64,000 nucleotides of DNA from Mya arenaria (lineage: Eukaryota > Mollusca > Bivalvia > Myida > Myidae). The position numbers were made by a program, and so were the translations under genes. The stretch is taken from contig NC_069124.1 in assembly GCF_026914265.1 (NCBI RefSeq), forward strand, positions 58,248,589 through 58,312,588, read 5' to 3'. Below the pieces are notes generated by a model. The model saw only the letters and a program-made list of their open reading frames with translations, was not told where the DNA came from and did no database searches. Shown here piece after piece: positions 1 through 11,900 of the stretch. The stretch's first letter is position 1. The number at the start of each line of letters is the position of its first letter.

Positions 1-600
1 CAGAATTTCTAAGTGGAATAATAAAGGGCAATTATTTGCATTAAATGCAAACTAGAGTTATCTAACTTGGATGGTTGAGTACCATTGTATCAAGTCTCAA
101 TGCAATACCTCAAGTAGTTGCTGAGATATTAAGCTATGTGTGCTTGCACGCAAAACCTTAACCAGAATTTCTAAGTCAAATAATAAAGGCCTATTATTTG
201 CATTAAATGCAAACTAGAGTTATCTAACTTGGTTTATTAAGTAGGTTGGATGGTTGAGTACCATCGTATCAAGTCTTAATGCAATACCTCAAGTAGTTGC
301 TGAGATATTAACCTATGTGTGCTTACACGCAAAACCTTAACCAGAATTTCTAAGTCGAATAATAAAGGCCTATTATTTGCATTATATTCAAATAATTGTT
401 ATCTAACTTCATTAATTTAGTATGTTAGATAGTTGGGAATACATATCCAAAGTTCCAATGCAATAACTGATGTATTTACTGAGATAATGACTTAAAGGTG
501 CTTACATGCAAAACCTTAACCAAGGTGTGACGCCAACGCCGACGCCAACACCAGGGTGAGTAGGTATAGCTCTCCTTATTCTTCGAATAGTCGAGCTAAA
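1..600 (-). repeat. dispersed repeat with internal ~162-180-bp units, family A
   Basis: Three tandem units, each with AAATGCAAACTAGAGTTATC, a GGTTGGATGGTTGAGTACC-like stretch and TTGCTGAGATATTAACC, followed by a CGCCAACGCCGACGCC block and an end that reads on the minus strand TTTTTAGCTCGACTATTCGA. It continues beyond the left edge and lies in an EIF3F intron. The same family occurs at 62480-63352 (same orientation), and its terminal block occurs at 20522 in the other orientation. Confidence 0.8.
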
Positions 601-640
601 AACCCTTCATAAACCTTTAACAAGCCAAATTATATCATAC

Positions 641-3600
641 CTAACATAAGCCTTCAATCCAAACTTGTTATTACGAAGGGTGGTGTCAGCTGTTAAATGG
701 ACGGGGTTCTTTGCTTCTCTGGAGTAGTACTCGTGAATCAGTAGTGAGTGCTCTGATACATCGGCACCTGTGGAGTACCTACAGTGAACATGTATATGAT
801 AAAACTTTAATAATTGCATTATTAAAATATATGCATATAATACATGCACAGGGCAATCATTCAGATATGCATGGCCAGAGATGAAATTGTGTTTAAAATT
901 TTGTAAAATCATCTTTACTTGAAAACTTGCCATGAGGAACCAGACAAATGTAGTGTAAAACAAAAATCAAATATTAATTAGGTATATAGACTGATATGTT
1001 CCGTGTAACTTCTAATATATTTTTATTTGGACGTTTCCTGTATTTAGGGGTACACCCTGTATTTGGACTTTATCATAGACAAGTTACTTCTCTCACCATC
1101 CAACTATAACTTCTGAGGCATTCACTTTTTTGTGAAGTTCATACATATTTCTGGCATACTCCAGGTCAGCTGCAACCTATAACAATAAATAATAAACAAA
1201 CATTCTTAAACAATAGAAACACAATCTAAAAGATCAAATAAAACAGGGTTCTCAATAAGTTTCGGTTGAACCGTCTCAAATAGTAAAGTAAACGAATAGC
1301 TACTTCTCATTTTACTTAAAATTCATTCATTTTTCCAAATTTTAACCGGCCAAATTGCCATTTGAACCATCCATTTTGGCCGGCAGCCGGTTCTTATTGA
1401 GAACACTGATAAAAGCTGTATAGTTGTTGTTGTTATTTTTCAAATCTATAAGCAATTTATTTTTTAGAAATATTTACACTATATTGAAAACTACTGTGAA
1501 ATCATTTATATTCGTTGGCATGAAATTTCGTGGTTTTCTGAAAATTTACATTTTCGTGGGTACTTGAATACATGGTTTTTCATTTTCGAAAAAACAACAA
1601 CACGAAACTGCGATTGTCCTAAATCGTCTGCATAATCTCCACGCGCTGGGAACTTGATTTCCGTCTTATACGTCACGCGGTTTATGACACTCTCTTTAGT
1701 GGTACAACATGCCAATTAGAGCATATACCCATGTCAATTAACGATTTAATTGGAAATTACGGTCATAAAATAAGATGGAATCTGATCAAAGATAAAGGAA
1801 GGCAAAGCCATTGAATATCAACTAAGAATTTTGCAAACTGTAAAAACACCGAGAAGGTGCATACATTCGAGTACAAACAATCAATGTTATCAATTAAATA
1901 TTCCATTGAAGAAATAAATTCGAGTACCGACACTCAACATGCACATCTTGTAAACCTGGAGATTTTCATAAACAGCACACGCTACAGCACGTGTTTGTCA
2001 TTTGGTAAAATATAAAACAATGAAATGATTATTTGTTATTATTGGGTATTTACGCTGTATACTGCAACCTCTGTAAAGAATATACTAAAGTATGTACGTA
2101 ACAAGGCAATTGAAAATGTGTACAAAGGGTCTATATTTCGTGGGATCTTGAATTTGTGGATCACCCAACCCACAAAAACCATGAACATTAATGATTTCAC
2201 AGTACATGGCATAAAATAATGATGTTGTATTGCATGTTTAATTGCAACACTCTTTACTCAGGCTTCCCATAGCGGAACCTCATTGGCAAAATGGAATTTT
2301 AAACAAGAGATGTTTGTCAAACATTACCCCCCCCCATCCCTGAGCGCCATCTCTTGTCAGGAATATTTGGACAATTGAATGAAATGTGCATGGACTTAAA
2401 TGACAGCTGATTTGTCATTGACATTGGATGCATTTGAGGCAGTCTTAAGATTATGACCATTCAAAGTGTGAGGAAAGTAGGTACAGTTTTTGAACATGTT
2501 CTGATGATGCTTGATATTTGCAGATAAACATGTATCCTCTAAGCAGCAGGGAATAAGAAATAAGACGTAAATTAAAATGACCTATAATGCGACCTTGACC
2601 TTTGACTCTATGAACTCAAAATCCATATGGGTCATCTACTGGTCACCCGGAACCTTAATGTCAAGTTTGAGGGCCATGGGTGCAGGCATTGTCAAATTAT
2701 CATGCAGACTAGCTTTTTGCCTTGAAGGTCACTGTGACTTTGACCTGATGACCCCTGAATTCACTAGGGGTCATCTACTGGTAAGGCCCAACCTCTAATT
2801 CAAGTTTGAGGGCCATGGTTGCAAGCATTGAAGAGTTAACACTAAGTCAACATTTAGGTTCCAGAATGCTGCCTTCAACAGGTAACGGTACATGTTGGCA
2901 TTCAAGGCCACTGCAACCTTGACCTTTGACCCGATAACCCCTAAAATCAATAGGGGTCATTTACTGGTCAGGCCCAACTTTTTTGTCAAGTTTGATGACC
3001 ATAGGTCCAGGAATTGTCAAGTTTGCATTCAAGGTCACTGTGACCTAGACCTCTGACATGATGACCCCGTAAGTCAATAGGTGTCATCCTCTGGTCAGGA
3101 CCAGCTGCCATGTCAAGTTTGATGACCATAAGTCCAGGCATTGTTGAGTTTTAACTCGGACAAGCTTTGATAACCTTTTCCTGGTAAAGATCACTGTGAC
3201 CTTGACCTTTGACCTGATGACCCATAAAATCAATAGGGGTCATCTACTGGTCAAGCAAAACCGTCATGTCAAGTTTGTTGACCATAGGTCCAGGAATTGT
3301 TGGGTAATGCTTTAAGATATCATGAATTAAACAAATACTCGCCTCATCTTCCGATTCATTGTGAGGTACCGCAAATGCATTGGTGACTTCAACAACACCT
3401 TTGTCATAAGTACCTGTAAGACAAAAACAGTAGATTCTAGTTCATCACAAGTTTATCGCAGGTCAACTGTTCATGAAGGATAAAAGTCCTCAGACTTTAC
3501 TAGCCTCAAATACTCAAAGTGTCAAGCAACCTCATTAAAACATGACATATCAGACATTGATATATAATACTAAAATTTATTTGATTCCTATGTCATAACA

Positions 3601-4006
3601 ATTCACTTTCTTAAGACCTACAGTTTTCCCAAAATGGTTCTATTTCACTAGACGTGTCTTGATAAGTATATACTGTGTCAATACGTGTTCATTTTGGATC
3701 AATTTTTTAAGTTAAATTTTCTTGTCCTGAAAATGAAAATCTGTTTTAAATTGAATAAATATGAAATGTCACCGCAATATCAGAAAACGTTAAGGACGAA
3801 TGAACTTGGGTACGAAACAAAAAAGTAAACATATGCGAAAGGGAAATTATAGTTTTTGAGAAACGGAAAGCTTTACAATAATATTATTCACAAGGACCTA
3901 GTAAAGTTCCTATAACACGTTTAGCGTCTTCATTTCTTCTCTCATATGAGTCTACAATAGTAAACAAAACAACAGGATGAATCTGACACACGAGATTAGC
4001 AGCCAT
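641..4006 (-). CDS. EIF3F: eukaryotic translation initiation factor 3 subunit F (5' part, cut by window edge)
   Basis: Subunit of the eIF3 complex that promotes mRNA recruitment to the 40S ribosome; an MPN (Mov34) domain protein of the cytoplasm. Exons on the complement: 4006-3898, 3413-3343, 1176-1097, 778-641; the phases join without a break into 132 codons plus two bases. Exon 1 begins [20 protein letters not shown], exon 2 holds [18 protein letters not shown], exon 3 [14 protein letters not shown], exon 4 [20 protein letters not shown], all close to animal eIF3f in the same order. The start is the first ATG of the conserved block, so the long Pro/Ala-rich N-terminus of the human protein is absent. 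About the last 200 residues should lie left of the window. The intron after exon 2 appears to use a GC donor (see findings). It is divergent from NFRKB, 626 bp away. Confidence 0.95.
1244..1408. mobile_element. 165-bp MITE with 16-bp TIRs and ATAAAA target duplication
   Basis: The ends are CAGGGTTCTCAATAAG and the complement of CAGTGTTCTCAATAAG (one mismatch). The flanks share ATAAAA (1238-1243 and 1409-1414), a 6-bp target-site duplication. There is no coding capacity. CAG-starting ends fit a hAT-type non-autonomous element, although a 6-bp duplication is short for classical hAT. Confidence 0.75.
1494..2202. mobile_element. 709-bp MITE with TA target duplication
   Basis: The terminal inverted repeat CTGTGAAATCATTWAT is flanked by TA at both sides, as expected for Tc1/mariner-type insertion. 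The interior holds TTTCGTGG-type words near both ends and no transposase. It lies in an EIF3F intron. Confidence 0.7.
2575..3305 (+). repeat. GACCTTTGACC-type tandem/dispersed repeat, family B
   Basis: About five degenerate units of roughly 140-180 bp, each with GACCTTGACCTTTGACC-like words, then an AGGGGTCATCTACTGGTCA-like stretch and GTCAAGTTTGATGACCATAG. TGACCTTTGACC at 2595, 2920 and 3203 is the complement of the DR1 nuclear-receptor element. A shorter copy in the other orientation lies at 6280-6640. Confidence 0.8.
2858..2897 (+). other. stray copy of the NFRKB exon 1/intron 1 junction
   Basis: Inside the family B repeat, 40 bases match NFRKB 4719-4758 (end of exon 1 plus the donor and start of intron 1) with about four differences, including the shared CAGGTAACGGTACATGTTG. 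It lies in an EIF3F intron, 1.9 kb from its source. Confidence 0.6.
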
Positions 4007-4632
4007 TTTGGAAGGAAAAGAATGACCGGTAAATGAACGATTGGTTGAAATAATGTAATTATGAGAAAAAAATACAGATGAATACGTTATTTAAATAATA
4101 ATTAATTTATAAGGGTTTTCTAAAAACATTTAGCAATTATTCTTTTTCGAATTATAATAAATGTTGCAAACAATATTTACTGCAAAAGTCTTCTGCATTT
4201 CCGTTTTTGTCCGAAATCCTGTTTAATCCGAAATTAACATAATCGCAAAATGAATTTGCTATAACATGTGATCACTGCATTGTGCCCAAAAACAGATACA
4301 AAAGAAATGCATTTTCATTGTTTTAAGCTCCTAAGTATATACCTTATGTCATATTTATGTGTGAATTAATTAAGTATTATTTTTGGGGGACTTTTTATTT
4401 ATTTTTAAGTTTAATACTTAGTATGATTGTGATTGAATAAGTTAAATACATTATTATAATGTAACAAGATGGAAAAAGGCAATTAAGTTTTCATTATCAT
4501 ATTTGGATCTTGATTATGGCTAAGTACCAAATCAAGTAGCTTACAATTTTACAAACTTTGTACGTTGACTTTCCAGCAAAATGAACTTGTACTGAGTCTT
4601 AGCTTATAAAGGACACTGTCACAGTGACAAAT
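4007..4632. promoter_or_regulatory. divergent promoter region between EIF3F and NFRKB
   Basis: This 626-bp stretch separates two head-to-head start codons, so both transcription starts should lie in it unless there are non-coding first exons elsewhere. It is AT-rich with no long reading frame. An inverted CCAAT motif (ATTGG) lies near 4040, just upstream of EIF3F, and a short inverted repeat (GTCACAGTGAC) lies just before the NFRKB ATG. No convincing TATA box stands out for either gene, which fits housekeeping promoters. The exact start sites cannot be read from sequence alone. Confidence 0.6.
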
Positions 4633-7600
4633 ATGTCTGGAGATAGCCGATGGACTTCTGGGTTTGCTACGAATGTTGGCAAATTGGAGCGATGTGTGTT
4701 GGGAAGCACTGAAGTACAGGTTCCGGAATGCTTCCTTGAACAGGTAACGGTACATGTTGAATGAATTAAAAGTCATGAGGTTTCTGAGGACAGTATTTAC
4801 AGGTATTTTTCCAGTCATGATATACCTGTAAATACTGTAACTAAAGGCATAAGTGTGTATTTTTTTTTTTTTTGTATGTAATGCCGTTAACATTAAATCA
4901 GGCGCGTAGAAAGGAAAATGACATTGGGGCCGTGGAAGGGGTGGGCTGGGGAGGGGTGTCCCCTCCCGTAGAGATTTTTTTTCAAATTTAAGCATTGAAA
5001 GACTCGATTTCCAGTGAGTTCAGGTTTTATTTTTATGTTTATATCTAAACCTTTTTTCGGTTAAAATAATATTATGAGCAACAGCGACATGTTAATTATT
5101 GTGCAATCATAAATTATTAATTATTATAAACAACAGTATTTATTTACTTATAAATATTCATATTTGCGCAGTCTCACAATGTATGTTTAAAAAAAATGCG
5201 CAGTTTACCTCTTCATAGTGAAGCCACGCGTGGCTTTGGAACCACTGCGAGTTGAATGCCCTGTGTTCAGTTTTTTTAGTGCCAAAAGATCTCTTTGGAA
5301 ATTTTAAACTTTTAGGCTGATTTGGAACGTCCATTTTAAAGTCAAACTTTATTGTGACAGGTTTGAAATAATACATATTGCTGACTGTTTAATGACAATT
5401 CTATTTTAACCAGTAATTGCAGTTATCACAATCAACTACAGTTTTTGAAACATCAAAAACGATACAAATTATTATTGTCTTCTTCCACTTACCCGTCTTT
5501 AATAATCTGCCGACTGTTTTCACGCCATTCACACGCCATTTAGCTAAATGGTCACAGGTTTAATTATGACATGGTAACCTGTTTATTCAATATCGTGTCA
5601 GACTGGTATTGATCTATATGCGCGTAGCTTTATTTAATACCATTATTAAGAAAATCGGTATCAAATATTCGCGGCCCCATTGCCGTTACTAGCCAGAATA
5701 TTGGGGCCGCAGTCGCGGCCCCTGCGGCCCCAGCTCCTACGCGCCTGTAAATATATATGTATGTATACAGCATATAAGGGCCTTTTCTGCCCATTTTTTG
5801 GAAAAGGACCCTAGACATTTTGGGAAAGTTTGTGTCAGGAAATATACCATAATTGGGAAATTTTAGAGTTAAAAGAACAAGCCTTCTAGTCTCCTGCGAA
5901 TGAGGAAATTATTAAATATTGGTTTCTTTCTCTGTCAGAAGACCTGAAACGGCTGAAATAATAATCCCTTGGGTGTAAATATATATTGCAATAAATCATG
6001 ACAGATATTTCATACTGATGTCTGAATGTTGGTGAAAATAAGCCATTTCTAAATTCAATTATCCCCAAAACTTTTCATCACATAATTTATAAGGATGTTG
6101 AACAGTACATAGGTAAAGACTTTCTTACTTTTGATTTGGATTTTTTCTGACGATTGGGAAAAATATCATATATTTTGTTTTGGGAATGGGTCAGATAGTC
6201 CAGCCATGGGTACTGAAGAAAAAGCCCTGATTTTAAAATCAGATCACCATTTTTCTGGTGTAATATTGCTTTGCAAATGAAGGTCAGTCGGTAGGTCAAA
6301 GGTCAATGTGCTATGGTGACCTAGAACACAGAATCATTGTATGATAATTAGAGTGAGCAGGCCTACTTTCTAGAAGGTCCTCAAACTTGCTAAGTTGGTT
6401 ATTCATGACAAGCAGATAAACCCTATTGATTTTGAGGACAGAAGGTCAAAGGTCACAGTTACAGTGACACTGAACAAAAAAAAGCTTGACCAATAGATAA
6501 CTAAAGTATACATATGCTTTGGCCTGAGGTCCCCTAACTTGATAGAGAAGCATGACCAGCAGATGAACCCTACTATTATTGAGGTCTGCAGGTCATTCCG
6601 ACCTTGAACACAAAAACCTTGTCTTAAAAAAGAGAACCCTTAGACCTACTGTACATGTACACGTTGTTGTATACTGATGTGGTAATGACACACAGTAATT
6701 TGAAATCACCATTGAAATTTAAGATGTTCTAAGAATATCCCATTTTTAGAGTTTGAATAATTTTGTTATTGTATTGTTGTTGTTGTTTAAATATATATTT
6801 TTTTTCATTGAGTTTTTGAAATATCATAATTGAAACTGCATAAAATTGTAAATAAAAAGATTTTGAATTGACTCAGTTTGGCACCATGGGTGTATCAATT
6901 TTCAAGCACTGGTCGCATAACGGAAAACACTTGTCCTGTATTTTTTAATACTTTAATTCAAATGCAGTTTGCATTTTAAAAAATTGCATTATTGAAATGC
7001 AGTTTTAGATTTAATGCATATTTGAATGTGCTTGGGAGTTGTTTACATAAACATCAACATCTCTTCTGATAACTCTAAATTTTTAATATGATTAATTTAT
7101 CATTTCAGCGACATATTTTCAACACTGTAATGAGTCAAGAAACATGGAACAAAGTTTTGACAGAATCTCAGAGGCAGCATTTAATGGTAGCTATGCTTTA
7201 AAACTTGTTTGAAAAGTCATTGTCTTGACTAAAAATGTACTTTGGGATGATAATCTTCTGTGGAACTAAAAACTCTTTAAACTCAGAAACATGGAGGGAA
7301 ACTTATTTCAGGGATTTGGGTTTTTAGCCGTTCTCACCATTGCATCGTTTGGTTTGATTGCAATTGTCCATTGCTTGATATTTCATGGATATTTCCTTGT
7401 GTATACAGGTTCCAGTATATATAATCATTTAAGGTTATAAGTACCAGTATATAATCACTAATATGACGGTTACAAGTACCAGTCATCAAAATTAGTCTTT
7501 TGGATCATATATTACTGCTTGGCATTTCATTTTTGAACAAGCACTGCTGTATAAAACCCAGAATTTGAGCAAGCCAGGAAGGCATTTTACCAGTGCAGGG

Positions 7601-8951
7601 TTAGCTGGCCTTTGCTAATTTTGACCACTAAGTACTGGTATATGATCATGAATAAGGTTACAAGTACCAGTATATAATCACTGATAATATTTTCATGTTT
7701 GTTTCAGACATTTCTGCCAAAGTTTCCTGAAAATGACAATGAAGAGAAGAGAGACACGTTGAGGTATACATGTATACAACATGAACTGATTTGTTTCGTG
7801 TAAATGAGTCTATTCAAATCAATTGAGTAGTACAAATTTACCAGTATGTGTATTATCATTATAAATTCCAAGTTGGTTTAAAGTTTTCATTTTATTTCCA
7901 ACTTAAAGATTAGTTTTGTTTTTGTTTTTATATTTCCATACAATAGAAACTATACATTCACACCCTTCTATTTGAATATTATTTAAAAAGAATTCCTTTT
8001 TCATTAAGATACCTAAATCTTGTTTGTACATGTATCTGTAACTACACATATTTCTTCATATTTTCAGAAAATTATTTAATGGTGAAAACCTGAAATTTGG
8101 CAACCCACTCCAAAATTTTCATAGGCAACTAAAAGGTATGACTTTTTATTTTTAAATAATGTAGATTGGCAAATTATGTCATATCAATGAGACTGGTGTT
8201 TTGATGCGCTTGTAGTAAAGAAATAGTCTTCAATTTTTGGTAGGAAAAAGATAAAGATATATATCATAATTTCTTGGTTTAATGCAATGAGGTACCAAAA
8301 CCTTATTTAGTTTTATGTGGATTTTTTCCTTGTGGCATTTCCATCCGAAATTATAATAGGGTTTTAATCTATAAATCATACTTATTTGTGTAAAGCTGTA
8401 ATTTCGACTGTATGTTGCAGATGGGTCATTTTCCCCGGACATATCAAAGTACACAGAAATGATTCGTAAGATGAAGCAGAAGGAATATCGGGAGAAACAG
8501 AAGCGTTACTATCACAACATGCTGCGAGACATCTTACTTTCAAGACAGGTGACTGGTCTGATTTTGTTTCATTTTTAACTTTATCATCTTTATAATCTAA
8601 TGGTTTAGACAAGTCATGTATTCTTATGATTATAAGGTCAATAAAAATAATATATGTTTCAGAATTTATTAAGTTTATATAAAATAACCATTGAGATACT
8701 TAAATTAGAAAAGTTACGTAAGTAAGGAAATGACTTCATGTGTTTTATGAATACTGGCCCTAGTTATTTATCATTTAGCTGAAGCTTTATATACTAAAAA
8801 ATCCCTAAATTAACAATGTAATGTTTTGATTTCAGCGTGTGTTTGATCAGCTCACAGAGCTTGGACCAGATGAACCAATCAAGTTTGAGTATGACCCACC
8901 CAAACAGAAGAACAGCCCGATAAAACATAGGGCTCAGAAAAAATACAAAAG
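4633..8951 (+). CDS. NFRKB: NFRKB exons 1-6: DEUBAD domain
   Basis: Residues 1-186 of the predicted protein. Exon 1 gives CVLGSTEVQVPECFLEQ and exon 2 RHIFNTVMSQETWNKVLTES, matching the human start of the domain (LLGGTRVSLPE..LLEDPEIFF..VSLSTWQEVLSDS). Exons 3-5 give FLPKFPEND, NGENLKFGNPLQNFHRQLKDG and a basic helix with YYHNMLRDILLSRQ. In the family this DEUBAD fold holds UCH37 in an inhibited state. The ATG at 4633 is chosen because it precedes the conserved block in frame and exon 1 ends in phase 0 with a good donor (CAG|gtaacg). Intron 1 is 2.4 kb and carries a hAT-like insertion and a DR1-bearing repeat. Confidence 0.93.
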
Positions 8952-11900
8952 GTTTGGTGTAATTATGTGGAAATAAAGGCAGCAAAGCGCTTCATTAGGG
9001 AAGACACCAAATAACTTATAAAGGGCATGGCTAAGGCTACCCACCTTTATTTGGCCAGGGTATTCGAAATAGAATGAATGACCTTCAGTTGAAATTCAAA
9101 CCTTTACAGAATAAAGGGAGAATCAGGCAATAGTCGGTTTAAACAATGAACATTTAACTTAGGACATACATGTTTTCCAGTCTAAGATGTTTTACAAATG
9201 TAATAGAAACAAATAACAGTGATCAAAAAACAAGATTTTGTAATATACTTATCTTTATATAATTGGACTTGTACATAATAATCTTACTAGTGTATACGAG
9301 GTTGTCTGGGAAGTTTTGACACTTTGTACAAACTAAAAACAGGAGACAGTTAATTATATTGAGTTGTAAATACACCATTCATGACTTATATTGCTATTTT
9401 TAGATGGGTTACATGAGTAGGAGGAAGTAAGGGAGACAATTGTTACCATCCATGAAGAGTTTCACATAGTACGTTGAAAATTCTGATTCAGTTTACCATT
9501 CAAAAAAGCACGGAATCATGGTTGTATTAATCAATACTAAAACTAATGAATCTTTCTGGTATGTTGTAGATATCTTGACGAGGTGAGACAGGAATGTGGG
9601 CTCGATGAATCCTCCTCTGATGATGAGTTAGCAGGTAAGGTTTAGGATGAAAGCTTAAATTTGTGAAAGTTCATTTTTCACTGATTTCTGTGAGACCAAA
9701 ATCTAGAAGTTATTAAAAATATTGAATTAATTATGTTCTTATGAAAGATACTGTGTAAATACTAAAGTCAGAAACTAAAGAAAATGGCCAAAATTCAAAT
9801 ATTGAAATAAAAGGAAGCCGCATTTTCTATATTACCAGCAACGTACATGTACATATCCTATGGATTTTGAAAAGCTTGTTATAATATATCCCAATTTTCC
9901 ACTGCCGTTATAACTCAATCCAGGTAAATCACTTGACTCAAATTGAATTATTTGTAATGTCTCTTGATAAAAAGTAAACAATCTATTTTATTTTATTTTT
10001 CTCAATAAATCATTTGAAGTAATCATTCCATTTAATTACATGTGTTTACTGTGTGATTTTTACCTACGTAAGTTGTTATCTTTGGTGGACACTTTACCGG
10101 TTCTTACCCCTTCGTCACTGCTCAGAGAATTTCGGCCTAGAATGGACTAAAAAACAACAACAAAAAACCTAATATGTACTAAAGATAGGATGCAGGCAAT
10201 TTTGTTTTGGGATGCTTGGTGACTCTGTATTATTTTGGTATCATTTGAAAGTTTTATGTGCAGAATTATACAAGTTGTAAAAAGTAGATAGTAAAATACA
10301 TAAAAACAAGACTTTTGCCCTTGAAACTTTTCAAAGTAGGTCATTTCATGACCAATTTCAGTTGAACCAAACAGCGAAAACACAAACTACAACCATTCAG
10401 GTCGTTTAGGTCATTTATTTTACATGTAAGTTACCAGCAAGCAATACCCTTCAAGTGATACCAAACTTATATCATGTCATCAGGTACCATTTAACATTAT
10501 GATTATAATGAAGCTTTCATAGAACTAACTTCTTTGATGTTTGAGTCCTTAAATTTGTATGACAGCTAAAGGAATAGTTGATGCAGTCAGAATGTGATGT
10601 GGCGGCTAAATGATAAGTTGCTATAGTCGGACTGTAGTCTGAATTAATCTGTTCCAGGTATGAGTCAGAAGAGTAAGAAGCAGCTGTTTAAGACGTTGAA
10701 CCCTGTCCCCTCCCCTGAGCCAGTCACCCCAAGTGTTCATTCAACTTACGCTGCCAAGACAGAGTACGCTAATGGAGATATAGGTAATACACGTTTGTAT
10801 CTATTACCTATAGTAGAATTCAAATATTTTTTTATACTAACATTTTTTACCCCAATTAAATTAATAATCTATAAGTAAACAGCATTTAGAATATTAAAAT
10901 AAAAAGTTTTATAAGCTCAAGAAGATGGCTATTTAGACATTTGCTGAACCAATGTCAACATTGCTTATACATATGTGTTGGAATTTGTGAAGGGAATCAA
11001 ACTGTTGAAATTAACAATAACATGGGTATATTGTACAAGTAGGTTAAGCATTAGTTGAGCAACTCTACTTCCAGATACCCCAGTGAGTTCACTGAAGCGT
11101 CCACGGCCGATCTCCCCGGTGGACATCTCCGAGGAAGGGTATAGGGAGATGCTGACAAAATACAAGCGTAGGCAGCTCTATGACGACTATGATGATGAGG
11201 TATAGCGAGGACATGTACATGATTTCATTCTGTGTGGTTTTTTCAGTTTTGTGTATTTTATGCTCTAGTGAATGTAACTGTTTTTTACCATCATTGAGAT
11301 AAAAGGCATTATAAATACGAAAACACAAACAGTTGGTTGTTTAATAAATAATAGGTCATAACATTGTGCTCCTGTAAAGAATTGAACTTTAAAGTTATTG
11401 ATTTACATCTGGGCACCAGTACTAGAACATTTTTGGCCCTTTCTGACCATTGAGAATCCATATATGGTCTTTCAAGCCATTGTACTTAGAATCACTTTGT
11501 GTCAAGTCAGCAAAGACTGGGAGTATGAACCCAGCAATGGTATATCATGATGTTTGAAGGGCATTTACATGTTGTTACCTATGACATGTTACTTTATTAT
11601 CTAGGATCACCCGGAGTATAACACTCAGAATATCACACTGCAAGACGTGATGGCTCGATGTCAGGCCAGCAGAAAAGGGGGTCGGGAACCCAGCGATGGT
11701 TTGTCATGTTATACATTCTTTCTTTGATTATCAGCATTAGAAGGGAAAACAAATCTTATGAAAATGCTATTTCAAAAAGAAATAACAGCTTGTAAGTGTA
11801 ACAATGTAATGTATTTTTCCTTATGATCATTAAAAGATTTTCACTCGTTTCAAAGCCACTCATATAGCTTTTGTTGCTCAATCGGTGAAATATATTGCTA

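Noticed and set aside
4549-4995. 148-residue minus-strand frame
   Set aside because: Shadow of NFRKB exon 1 and the start of a hAT-like element on the other strand.
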